NCBI RefSeq assembly: GCF_900112815.1
Contig: NZ_FOND01000013.1
Span: 1 to 64,000 of the forward strand
Reading direction: 5' to 3'
DNA length: 64,000 nt
Origin: Blastococcus tunisiensis
GTDB lineage: Bacteria; Actinomycetota; Actinomycetes; Mycobacteriales; Geodermatophilaceae
Shown here piece after piece: positions 30,496 through 38,929 of the stretch (the stretch's first letter is position 1; the number at the start of each line of letters is the position of its first letter). The notes beneath the pieces are model-generated. The model saw only the letters and a list, made by a program, of their open reading frames with translations. It searched no databases and was not told the origin of the DNA. The position numbers were made by a program, and so were the translations under genes.

Positions 30496-33400
30496 ATGGA
30501 TGGATCGCTGAGACGACGCGTCCAACAGGGGATGTTCAGCGCGCGTCGGCCGCTTCTGTCAGTGGTCCGCGTCATGATCGACGAGATGAACGACCCAAAG
30601 AGCAGTCGGTCCAGCCCCGGCGCCGCGGGTGGCGCAGCCACTACTAGTCCGGCCTCGACTGTCGTCTCGCTGAAGTCGCTGGCTCCTTACTACGTCGAGT
30701 CGCAGCACGGGACTTACCTGAGACGCCTGAACGAGGCCATCGTGGATTCCCGGAACCGCAACATTGCGCTCACCGGGCGCTACGGGACGGGCAAGTCGAG
30801 CATCCTTGACAGGTTCCAAGAGATGCACGAGAAGGCGACCCTGCGGCTGGCCATTCACACCCTGGGCCCAGAGGGCGATGGCGATTCGACGACCAACCGG
30901 ATCCAGAAGGAGTTGGTGAAGCAGCTGATCTACAGTGCATCACCGAAGACCCTGCGGAGGTCGACCTTCGCCCGCTGGGCACCCCTCTCCCTGCGTCGCG
31001 CGGGCATGGAGGCCTTTGGGATCGTCTCTCTCCTAGCTGTGCTCTTGGCACTCTTGGGGTGGCTCCCAGACCTGGCGGGAGCTGGCGAAGGTGAGCCCTG
31101 GGTCCAGCGGGTGGCGCTCTGGGCAGCGTTCGCGGTGGTGGCAGTTTTGGCCATGACGGGTCTCCGGCTGCTGATGCACGGCCGCGTCATTTCCAATGTG
31201 TCCGCGGCAGGGGCCACTGTGTCGCTGTCTGAGCGGACCCTTACGTACTTCGACAAGTACCTGGACGAGATCGTCAACTACTTCGACGCGCAGTCCCCGG
31301 ACTTCGTGGTGTTCGAAGACCTTGACCGATTCGGCGACCCGCACATCTTCGAGGCGCTGCGGGAACTGAACACCCTGCTCAACAGCACGCCGAAGCGGAT
31401 CGAGAAGGGCAAACCACTTCGGTTCATCTATGCCGTGCGGGACAGTCTCTTCGAGAAGCTTGGTTCGGATACCAAGGCCGAGGGCGACGACGCGGCCACG
31501 GCGGAGACCTTGCGTGCAAACCGGACGAAGTTCTTCGACGTCGTGATCCCGGTCGTGCCGTTCATCTCGCACCGCAACGCCAGGGATCTCCTGCATGACC
31601 TGCTCGCGGACGCGAAGATCACCAGCATCGACCGGCCGTTGGTAGACCTCGTCGCCCAGCATGCGACTGATATGCGGCTTCTCGTGAACATGCGCAACGA
31701 GTACCTAGTATTCGCCGAGCGGCTCCTGAACGTGCACCACCAAGCGCCCGGCTTGACCCCAAGTGGCCTGTTCGCGTTGGTCGCCTACAAGAACTTCCAC
31801 CTGAAGGACTTCGAGCACATCTCGCGCCGGGGCAGCGACCTGGACGATCTGTACCGCTACCGCCGAGACCTCGTACGGACATCCGTCGCGAGGCTTGATC
31901 GGCGCAAGCGCGACCTGCTGAGGGGCCGCGGCCGCGCGCACGCAAGGGCCGACGTTGCAGCACGTCTCAGCGAGCGGCTGCGAGCGGTGGGGGACGCCTC
32001 GAAGCGGAGGTCGAGCTGGCCCAGTTACAAGCTCCGTTACCAAGTAGGTTCGACCGGGGTTAACGCCGCAGACGCGTCCAACCCGTCGTTCTGGGCCGCG
32101 GTGGCCGACACCGGCAGCGTGGGCCTCCAGCTCACCCCGGATCCGGACACTGACGGCAACCTCTTCATGACGTTGGCTGGCGAAGAATTCGCCGGGCTGT
32201 TTCCGGAGGCACTGGATGCCGGCCACTGGGCCAGCATCGACGAGGACGACCTGCGCGCCGAGATCGCGAAAATCGACCAGGACATCTCTTTCCTCCGCGG
32301 TGCGGACTTCAGCGCCCTGGCTTCGGCCGACGAGTTCGAGCTCGCCGTGCAGCCTCCAACCAAATCGCCGCCCAACAGCGAGACCGACACCGCTGATGTC
32401 GCCGAGACGGTCCACCAGACCTTTCGCCAACTGGTCGATCGCACGATGAAGTCAGATCTGGCGCGGGACCTGGTCACGCGTGGCTATCTCGATCGGAACT
32501 TCGCGCTCTACGCCGCGCAGTTCTACGGCGAGTTCACCGGAGTGGACGTGGCGACGTTCATCGTGCAGAGCGTGCAAACAAACACGATGGACATCGACTA
32601 CCGGTTCGACAGCCCTGGCGCCATCGAGAACCTCCTGTCCGAGACGAGCGAAGACTTCACTCACTCGGTCAGCGCCTACAACGTTGCTGTCGTCGACTTC
32701 CTCCTCGAGCACCGGCGCGACCTGGCAGACAACGTCGTTGCCCGGATGGTTTCAAGCTTCGACGACCAGGCACGCGAGTTCCTCGCGGCCTACCTCTCCG
32801 CCGGAAAACAGCGATCACTTCTAGCGGCGCAGCTGAGCGCTCGCGGGTGGCGCGAGGTCTTCACCTACCTGGCCAAGGACGAGGACGTTCCCGACGACGC
32901 TCGCGTGGGTCTTGTTGATGCTGCGCTGAGCGGCGCAGGGACGCAGGGCTTCGACCTCGGGTCGGACGCGGCCGACTTCATCGGCGAGCACTACAAGGAA
33001 ATGCCAACGTTCACGTCAGCGCAGGACGACTCACGGGTCCAAACGATCGTCGCTCTCGTCAACCGCGCTGACGTCCTCGTCGCGGATCTCTCAACCGTGC
33101 ACGAGACCCTCCGTGCGCAGCTAGTAGCCCACAGCCTCTACCAGCTGACCGCACCCAACCTGTACACAGCGCTGGGTGCGCCGCGCACGATTAGCCTCGA
33201 CCAGGTCCGTGAAGATGATGTGGTCTACGAGTACTGCCTTGCCAACCCGGGTCGATACCTAGCCGCGGTCAGGGGCGACGGCAACACCAAGCACACCGTC
33301 GAGACGGCCGACACCCTGCGGGCAGTGCTGGCGGACGTCGCGGGCAGGTGGTCCGACGAACAGATCGACAAGCTCATCTCTGCCGCCGCACCTGGGAGTG

Positions 33401-34323
33401 CTCTGGACAGCATCGCGGGCGTCCCCTCGTCGACTTTGCGGGCTCTGGCCGCCGCACGGCTCTTCCGAGCGTCGATCTCCAACATGGAGGCGTACCGGGC
33501 CGAGGTCGGCGCAATCGACGAGAACCTTGCCCAACTGCTGCTCGCCGCCGGCGCGATCGAAGTTGAACCGGGCAATGAGGTCCTCGAAGGCGACGAGGCT
33601 GTACCGGCTGACAGGGTCGTTGCGTCTCTCGCCATCCTGAATGCCAGCGACGCGATCCCGGCTGCACGGGACCGGGTATCGCTCGTCCGTTCCCTCGACA
33701 TCGACGGTCCGCTTCCGCCTGAGCAGCTGCAGCCCGAGGGTGGCGAGCTCCTTACCCTCCTCATCACGGAGGGGATAGTCGAGGACGACGCTGACACGTT
33801 CAGCCAGTTTCACGCCGCTGGCTGGAGCGCCTTGGAGCCGGCCATTGTCGCGTCCGACTACTTCAAGGGCTCAGTCGCCCCAGAGTTGGTCGACGGGATG
33901 GTCGCGCAGATCTTCGACAGCCCGAAGGTTCGCGACAAGCTCGGCGCCCAGATCGTCGGCCGGCTGGGCGAGTTCGTGCCAAGCGACGACGGTACCGCCC
34001 TTACTGCGGCGGCCAGTTACGCGGTCGCCCAAGGAATCACACTGCCTGCCCACGAGATCCTCCGCGTCGCGGCAACGGGTCCCGAGGCGCGCGACGTCAC
34101 GCTGCGCTTGCTTCAAATGGCGCCGCCGGCGGCGGCGGACATCGTTGCCACGCTAGTTGAGCTCGGCGAGCCATACAGGAATCTGTCGACGCGTCAACAG
34201 ACGGAGTTCGAGGTGCCCTTTGACGACGCTCACCGCGCGGTCTTCGGGCAATTAGAAGAGGCAGGGCTGTGCAAAACGTCGAAGAAACGGCTGCAGGACC
34301 GGCTCCTCGTGAAGTTGTTGTGA
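30496..34323 (+). CDS. YobI-type membrane P-loop NTPase, 1275 aa
   Basis: A very large KAP/YobI-like P-loop NTPase. The N-terminal SLKSLAPYYVESQHGTYLRRLNEAI leads into Walker A ALTGRYGTGKSS (91-102). Two membrane segments (about 174-190 and 207-226) are inserted between Walker A and Walker B (DFVVFEDLDRFGDP, 269-282), the typical KAP layout. The remaining 900 residues are helical with no recognised catalytic domain. The start is uncertain: ATGs at 30496, 30532, 30574 and 30586 are in frame and none has a good ribosome-binding site. Base composition is more AT-rich than the neighbours, suggesting acquisition. A defence or stress role is inference from family and context. Confidence 0.8.
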   Translation: MDGSLRRRVQQGMFSARRPLLSVVRVMIDEMNDPKSSRSSPGAAGGAATTSPASTVVSLKSLAPYYVESQHGTYLRRLNEAIVDSRNRNIALTGRYGTGKSSILDRFQEMHEKATLRLAIHTLGPEGDGDSTTNRIQKELVKQLIYSASPKTLRRSTFARWAPLSLRRAGMEAFGIVSLLAVLLALLGWLPDLAGAGEGEPWVQRVALWAAFAVVAVLAMTGLRLLMHGRVISNVSAAGATVSLSERTLTYFDKYLDEIVNYFDAQSPDFVVFEDLDRFGDPHIFEALRELNTLLNSTPKRIEKGKPLRFIYAVRDSLFEKLGSDTKAEGDDAATAETLRANRTKFFDVVIPVVPFISHRNARDLLHDLLADAKITSIDRPLVDLVAQHATDMRLLVNMRNEYLVFAERLLNVHHQAPGLTPSGLFALVAYKNFHLKDFEHISRRGSDLDDLYRYRRDLVRTSVARLDRRKRDLLRGRGRAHARADVAARLSERLRAVGDASKRRSSWPSYKLRYQVGSTGVNAADASNPSFWAAVADTGSVGLQLTPDPDTDGNLFMTLAGEEFAGLFPEALDAGHWASIDEDDLRAEIAKIDQDISFLRGADFSALASADEFELAVQPPTKSPPNSETDTADVAETVHQTFRQLVDRTMKSDLARDLVTRGYLDRNFALYAAQFYGEFTGVDVATFIVQSVQTNTMDIDYRFDSPGAIENLLSETSEDFTHSVSAYNVAVVDFLLEHRRDLADNVVARMVSSFDDQAREFLAAYLSAGKQRSLLAAQLSARGWREVFTYLAKDEDVPDDARVGLVDAALSGAGTQGFDLGSDAADFIGEHYKEMPTFTSAQDDSRVQTIVALVNRADVLVADLSTVHETLRAQLVAHSLYQLTAPNLYTALGAPRTISLDQVREDDVVYEYCLANPGRYLAAVRGDGNTKHTVETADTLRAVLADVAGRWSDEQIDKLISAAAPGSALDSIAGVPSSTLRALAAARLFRASISNMEAYRAEVGAIDENLAQLLLAAGAIEVEPGNEVLEGDEAVPADRVVASLAILNASDAIPAARDRVSLVRSLDIDGPLPPEQLQPEGGELLTLLITEGIVEDDADTFSQFHAAGWSALEPAIVASDYFKGSVAPELVDGMVAQIFDSPKVRDKLGAQIVGRLGEFVPSDDGTALTAAASYAVAQGITLPAHEILRVAATGPEARDVTLRLLQMAPPAAADIVATLVELGEPYRNLSTRQQTEFEVPFDDAHRAVFGQLEEAGLCKTSKKRLQDRLLVKLL

Positions 34324-34594
34324 GTGGCGGTCATCAACGTTGGCCGATGACGCTCCGGGGCTTGGGCGCGGGCCGGATGCCTCGCGAGCTGTTCAAGGAC
34401 GAGGCGGGCGGCGGCGAATCGAGTAATTGGGAGAGCGGTCGTTCTCGCTGACCCGGGCGATGTAGCCCCGCGTTGGAGGCGCAGGCTCGGCGCGATCCAG
34501 CAGCCCACAGCTGTCCCATAGGTCCCTTCAGGGACAGGTTGGCAACGTCACCAGCGCGATCGCCAACCCTCGCCTCTTCCCCTGTCAGCGCTGC
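34324..34594. other. Non-coding stretch after the YobI-type gene
   Basis: No convincing gene. The only notable feature is CTTCCCC at 34576-34582, repeated at 34594-34600 where the third MBL 3' end begins; the 18-nt offset may mark the right junction of the islet. Confidence 0.4.
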
Positions 34595-34780
34595 TTCCCC
34601 GGCGGCGTCGGCAACACCCAGCAGGACGCGGCGCGGTTCAGCAGCCTGGTCGACGACGTCGAGCAGCGGCTGTTCGGGACGCTGCCGGACGACGCCTGGG
34701 TCTACCCCGGCCACGGCAGGGACGCCACGATCGGCGCGGAGCGGCCGCACCTGGCGGAGTGGCGGGGTCGCGGCTGGTGA
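34595..34780 (+). pseudogene. MBL-fold gene 3'-end fragment (third copy)
   Basis: From FPGGVGNTQQDAARFSSLVDDVEQRLFG through DDAWVYPGHGRDATIGAERPHLAEWRGRGW to TGA at 34778-34780, 61 codons match the C-terminus of MBL-fold hydrolases. This version is more diverged from the first two copies than they are from each other and is richer in GC, so it may be the original chromosomal 3' end displaced by insertions. No upstream catalytic part exists. Confidence 0.85.
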
Positions 34781-35036
34781 TCGTCCGCGCCGAAGCGCAG
34801 TCGATCGAGCACGCAGGGTCACCCTCACGACCTCGGTGAGTTGCTGCGTCGGTGACGGCAGTTCTCCCTGGTCGTCCGCGCCCCGCGCTGGACCGTCGCC
34901 GTCCCGAGCCCGTCCGGCCGTATCCGCTCCCGCTCCGCCGCCGTTGTCCGGTCGTTCCGCCGGGACGATCCTTCCCGGCATCGGGGACCGCTCAGCACCG
35001 GTGGCACCGGCCGCCGGACGCGACCAAGGGGGACGG
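34781..35036. other. Intergenic region before the M28 peptidase
   Basis: 256 bp without a supported gene. AAGGGGGA at about 35027-35034 is the ribosome-binding site of the peptidase. No repeat or terminator of note. Confidence 0.4.
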
Positions 35037-36694
35037 ATGACCGATCTTCGGAGGACACCGACGCGGCGGACGGCGCACCGCGCGCTGGCCGTGGCGACCG
35101 GCGGGCTGCTGCTCGCCGTGGGCCTGCCCGGCACGGCGGCGATCGCCGGCGGGGGCCCGCACGGGGGCGGCCACAGCGGCGGGAAGGGCTGCGAGCACCG
35201 CCCAACAACACCTACGACAAGCTGCTGGGCTGTGTGACGCCGGACGGTGTCGTGGAGCACCTGGTCGCGTTCCAGAAGATCGCCGAGAACAGCGGAGACC
35301 CGGTCTACCCCGGCACCCGGGCGGCCGGCACCCGGGGCTACGCGGACAGCGTGGCCTACGTCTCGGGCCTGCTCGAGGACGCGGGCTACCAGGTCTCCAC
35401 GACGCCGGTCGAGATCACCTTCAACTTCCCCGCCGAGTTGCGGCAGCTGACCCCGGAGGAGGCCACCTACGAGACGGGCGTCTTCACCGGGACCGGCGCC
35501 GGCGAGCTCACCGGCACGGTCATCCCGGTCGACCTGGCCCTCGAGCCGCCCCGGGCGTCTACCAGCGGCTGCGAGGCCACCGACTTCGACCCGACGGTCT
35601 TCACCGGACCGTCCGACATCGCCCTGATCCAGCGCGGCACCTGCACGTTCGGGCTGAAGGCGCAGAACGCCGACGAGGCGGGCGCCGAGGCCGTGATCAT
35701 CATGAACCAGGGCAACACGTCCGACCGGGAGGGGCTGCTCACCGGCGACGCGACGAGCGCCGACCTCGAGGGCACCATCCCGGCGGTGTACGACATCCCC
35801 GTCCTGGGCGCGAGCTTCGCCGACGGCGTGGCGCTCGCGGCCGAGGACTCGACGGCCTACCTGGAGGTGCTGCCGTCGGAGACCCGCGTCGACCAGAACG
35901 TCATCGCCGAGCTGCCGGGCAGGAACCCCGCCAACGTGGTCATGGCCGGTGCGCACCTCGACAGCGTCATCGAGGGGCCGGGCATCAACGACAACGGCAC
36001 GGGCTCGGCCGCGATCCTCGAGACCGCGCTCATGATGGCCAGGTCCCACCCGGAGAACACCATCCGCTTCGGCTGGTGGGCGGCGGAGGAGCAGGGCCTC
36101 GTCGGCTCCGCGGCCTACGTCGAGGGCCTGTCGCCGGCCGAGCGCGAGCGCATCGCGCTGTACATGAACTACGACATGGTCGGCTCGCCGAACTACGTGC
36201 AGACGGTCTACGACGCCAACGAGTCGACCTTCGAGGCGCCGGTCGAGGTGCCCGCGGGGTCCACCGCCGTCGAGGCGGTCTACGAGTCGTACTACACGAT
36301 GGTCGGTGAGCCCTACGACGACTCGGAGTTCTCCGGCAGGAGCGACTACGAGGCGTTCATCGCGAACGGGATCCCGTCGAGCGGGCTGTTCACCGGCGCC
36401 GAGGGGCTCAAGACCGAGGAGCAGGCCGCGATCTGGGGCGGCACGGCGGGCGAGCAGTTCGACCCGTGCTACCACCTGGAGTGCGACACGCTCCGGAACT
36501 ACGACGCGCACGCACTGGACGTCAACAGCGACCTCATCGCGTTCGCGATGCTGACGTTCGCCTACTCGACGGAGCCGGTGAACGGCGTCCCCGGGAAGAA
36601 GGTCCCGGGCAGGCCCGTCCAGCTGCCTGCCCCGGCCGGCCCGCAGGGCACCTTCGCCGGCGAGGAGGACGGCGGCGCCCACGGCGCCGCCTAG
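35037..36694 (+). pseudogene. Secreted M28 aminopeptidase with PA domain, frameshifted
   Basis: ATG 35037 begins a signal peptide (RRTAHRALAVATGGLLLAVGLPGTAAIAGG). The reading frame then shifts by one base at 35199-35204; downstream, NNTYDKLLGCVTPDGVVEHL continues in another frame to 36694. The mature part has a PA domain (DIALIQRGTCTFGLKAQNADEAGAEAVIIMNQG) and M28 di-zinc ligands: MAGAHLDSV, NDNGTGS, WWAAEEQGLVGSAAYV, NYDMVGSPN and CYHLECDTL. It resembles the Streptomyces griseus aminopeptidase group. Either a recent one-base loss in a C-run or a sequencing error. If real, the catalytic part would lack export. Confidence 0.85.
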
Positions 36695-36706
36695 GAACCG
36701 GGGAGC

Positions 36707-36738
36707 CCGGGTGGCGTTCCCGCGGGAACGCCACCCGG
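36707..36738. terminator. 32-bp perfect palindrome, bidirectional terminator
   Basis: CCGGGTGGCGTTCC (36707-36720), CGCG, and GGAACGCCACCCGG (36725-36738) form a perfect hairpin exactly between the convergent stops of the peptidase (36694) and the 93-aa gene (36739). Confidence 0.75.
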
Positions 36739-37020
36739 CTACTCCTCGTCGAAGAGTTCGACGATCTCCTCGACGGTCCCCGGCAGGTACAGCGGGACCA
36801 CCGACACCATCCACTCGGGCCGCCGCGCGTCCACTGCGACGGCCAGGTCCCAGGCGGCTCGCGCGGTCAGCGGGCCGAAGCAGCCGTCGTCCCCGTCCTC
36901 GCTCACGTCGACCTCGACGAGCCACTGGTCGGAGAGGTCCGCGGCGAGCTCGGTGAACACCGGCTCGGCGTCGTCGTCGGGCTCGGGTGCGTCGGCCTGG
37001 ACGGGATAGATGAGCGCCAT
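36739..37020 (-). CDS. Hypothetical acidic protein, 93 aa
   Basis: A 93-residue, strongly acidic protein (MALIYPVQADAPEPDDDAEPVF...DQWLVEVDVSEDGDDGCFGPLTARAAWDLAVAVDARRPEW...EIVELFDEE). No signal peptide, membrane segment or recognised domain. The codon pattern and the terminator that follows its stop support a real gene. Confidence 0.6.
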   Translation of the reverse strand: MALIYPVQADAPEPDDDAEPVFTELAADLSDQWLVEVDVSEDGDDGCFGPLTARAAWDLAVAVDARRPEWMVSVVPLYLPGTVEEIVELFDEE

Positions 37021-37086
37021 GCCGCGCAGGCTATGCGCCCGGCGGGGTACCCGGCGCCCGCGGCGCCGTCACCGCCGGCGCGCCGC

Positions 37087-37122
37087 GGGTCAGAGCTGGA
37101 TGCCGGGTCAGAGCTGGATGCC
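37087..37122. repeat. 18-bp tandem duplication at the SDR stop codon
   Basis: GGGTCAGAGCTGGATGCC occurs twice head to tail (37087-37104, 37105-37122). The second copy contains the stop and last codons of the SDR gene, so the first is a slip-strand duplication just beyond the stop. Confidence 0.8.
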
Positions 37123-37872
37123 GCGGGTCAGCGCCCCGTCCACGACCAGGTTCGTGCCGGTCGTGAAGCCGGAGACCGGGCTGCTCAGGAAGACGACGGC
37201 CCGCGCCATCTCCTCGGGCGTCCCCATCCGCCCGGTCGGGTTGAGCGCCAGGGAGTCCGCGTAGAGGTCCGGCTGGCCCTGCTCGATGGCCTGCCAGAAC
37301 CCGCCGGCGAAGTAGGTGTTCCCCGGTGAGACGACGTTGGCCCGGACCCCGCGACCGGCCAGCTGGAACGCCAGCCCCGAGACGTAGCCGACGATCGCGG
37401 TCTTCATCGTCCCGTAGGGGCCGGAGGCGAAGTCCGACTCGCGTCCGGAGACGCTGGAGATGGCGACGATCGATCCCCGCCCGCTCGCCTCGAGATGAGG
37501 CAGGGCGGCCGTCGCCAGCCGCACGGTGCCCATCAGGTCCACCTCGAACGAGGCGTACCAGTTCTCCTCCCCCGGCCCGGCGGCGAGGGCGCTGACGTTG
37601 GCGACGACGGCGTCGAGACCGCCGAGCCGGCCGGCCGCCGCATCCACCCACGAGGTCAGGGCCGGCCCGTCGCGGACGTCGAGCCGGGCGCCGGTGGCCC
37701 GGCCGCCGCTGCGCTCCGCGAGCGCCTTCTCGGTGGCCTCGATCTCCGCGGCGTCCCGGGCGCAGAACTCCACGACCGCGCCCTCGTCGACGAAGGCCTC
37801 CACGATCGCCCGCCCGATGCCCCGGGTTCCTCCGGTGACGAGCACTCGTGCGCCGTCCAGCTGCAGGTCCAT
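37108..37872 (-). CDS. SDR-family oxidoreductase
   Basis: A 254-aa classical short-chain dehydrogenase: TGGTRGIG (14-21) for NAD(P) binding, DVRDG, the NVSAL stretch at the NNAG position (NAG is altered to NVS), SSVSG with catalytic Ser, and YGTMK with catalytic Tyr/Lys (about 153-157). The C-terminal GTNLVVDGALTRGIQL is typical. The substrate is unknown. It follows the formamidase gene by 15 bp and may be co-transcribed with it. Confidence 0.9.
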   Translation of the reverse strand: MDLQLDGARVLVTGGTRGIGRAIVEAFVDEGAVVEFCARDAAEIEATEKALAERSGGRATGARLDVRDGPALTSWVDAAAGRLGGLDAVVANVSALAAGPGEENWYASFEVDLMGTVRLATAALPHLEASGRGSIVAISSVSGRESDFASGPYGTMKTAIVGYVSGLAFQLAGRGVRANVVSPGNTYFAGGFWQAIEQGQPDLYADSLALNPTGRMGTPEEMARAVVFLSSPVSGFTTGTNLVVDGALTRGIQL

Positions 37873-37887
37873 GTCGGTTCTCCCGGG

Positions 37888-38889
37888 TCAGAGCAGTGAC
37901 GCCGCGCGGCTGCGCAGCTCGTCGTGCAGCCCGCCGTAGGCGGAGGACGGCGGGAGGAGCGACTTGCGCGCCTTCACGACCGCGCTGTAGTTCGCGTCGA
38001 CGACGTTCGCGATCGGCGCCTCCACGATCTGGGACAGCAACTGGTAGGCGTCCATCGCGTGCAGGCCGTAGAGCTCCCCGAACCACCGCACCAGCTCCAC
38101 CTGGCCGATCCGCCACGCGTCCTCCAGCGGCCGGCTCGAACCGACGGTCATCCAGTGCGTGTCGTCCTCGAGCCGCGGCCAGACCGGCGCCCCACCCTTG
38201 ATCAGCTCGACGATCAGCGTCGTCGTCATCGCGCCCTCGACCGCCGTGCCGCAGGCCTCGCCCTCGCCCTGCCGGTAGTGGCCGTCGCCCACCGAGAACA
38301 GCGCACCCTCGACGTTGACGCCCAGGAAGCAGGTGGTGCCGGCGCGCATCTGCGGGGTGTCCATGTTGCCGCCGAAGCGCTCGGGCACCAGGGAGCTGCG
38401 CACCTCGCCCCCCGGCGGGGCCACGCCGACCGTGCCCAGCATCGGCTCGACCGGGAGGTCGATCCGCAGGTCGGTGTGCTGCGCGGCGAACGTGACGGTG
38501 TTCCGCGCCCGGTCCAGCTCGTAGATCCAGGTGGTGTCCGGGAGCGGCTCCTGCAGGGTGGCCACCCGGTCGGTGCCGGTCAGCCCACCGAAGAAGGGGA
38601 TGGCCGCCGAGGCACCCCAGTCGCGGGCCGGCTCCATCGCGACGAAGTGCAGCGCCAGGGTGTCCCCGGGCTCGGCACCCTCGACGTAGAAGGGGCCGGT
38701 CTGCGGATTGACGAAGCGCAGGTCGACCTTCTCGCTCGACAGGTCCGTGACCGCGCGCAGCGCCCCGCAGAACGCGTCGTCGGACCACAGCCGCAGCGCC
38801 GTCCCGGGGCGGACCCGCCGCAGCGGGGCGACGCCCCCGAAGGTGAAGGCGTACTGCTCGAAGCCGGGCACGACCTCCACGACGTCCAT
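37888..38889 (-). CDS. Acetamidase/formamidase family protein
   Basis: A 333-aa FmdA/AmdA-type amidohydrolase that would release ammonia from short-chain amides. Signatures: GPFYVEGAEPGDTLALHFVAMEP, PMLGTVGVAPPGGE, GGNMDTPQMRAGTTCFLGVNVEGALFSVGDGHYRQGEGEACGTAVE. It lies between an alpha-hydroxy-acid oxidase gene and an SDR gene on the same strand with short gaps, suggesting a small catabolic operon. Confidence 0.92.
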   Translation of the reverse strand: MDVVEVVPGFEQYAFTFGGVAPLRRVRPGTALRLWSDDAFCGALRAVTDLSSEKVDLRFVNPQTGPFYVEGAEPGDTLALHFVAMEPARDWGASAAIPFFGGLTGTDRVATLQEPLPDTTWIYELDRARNTVTFAAQHTDLRIDLPVEPMLGTVGVAPPGGEVRSSLVPERFGGNMDTPQMRAGTTCFLGVNVEGALFSVGDGHYRQGEGEACGTAVEGAMTTTLIVELIKGGAPVWPRLEDDTHWMTVGSSRPLEDAWRIGQVELVRWFGELYGLHAMDAYQLLSQIVEAPIANVVDANYSAVVKARKSLLPPSSAYGGLHDELRSRAASLL

Positions 38890-38929
38890 GCGACACCCTA
38901 GGAAGCCGCAGGTCCCGGGGGCAATGGCC

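Noticed and set aside
28559-34780. Integrative element with its own integrase
   Set aside because: No integrase, excisionase, relaxase or transposase frame is present in the islet.
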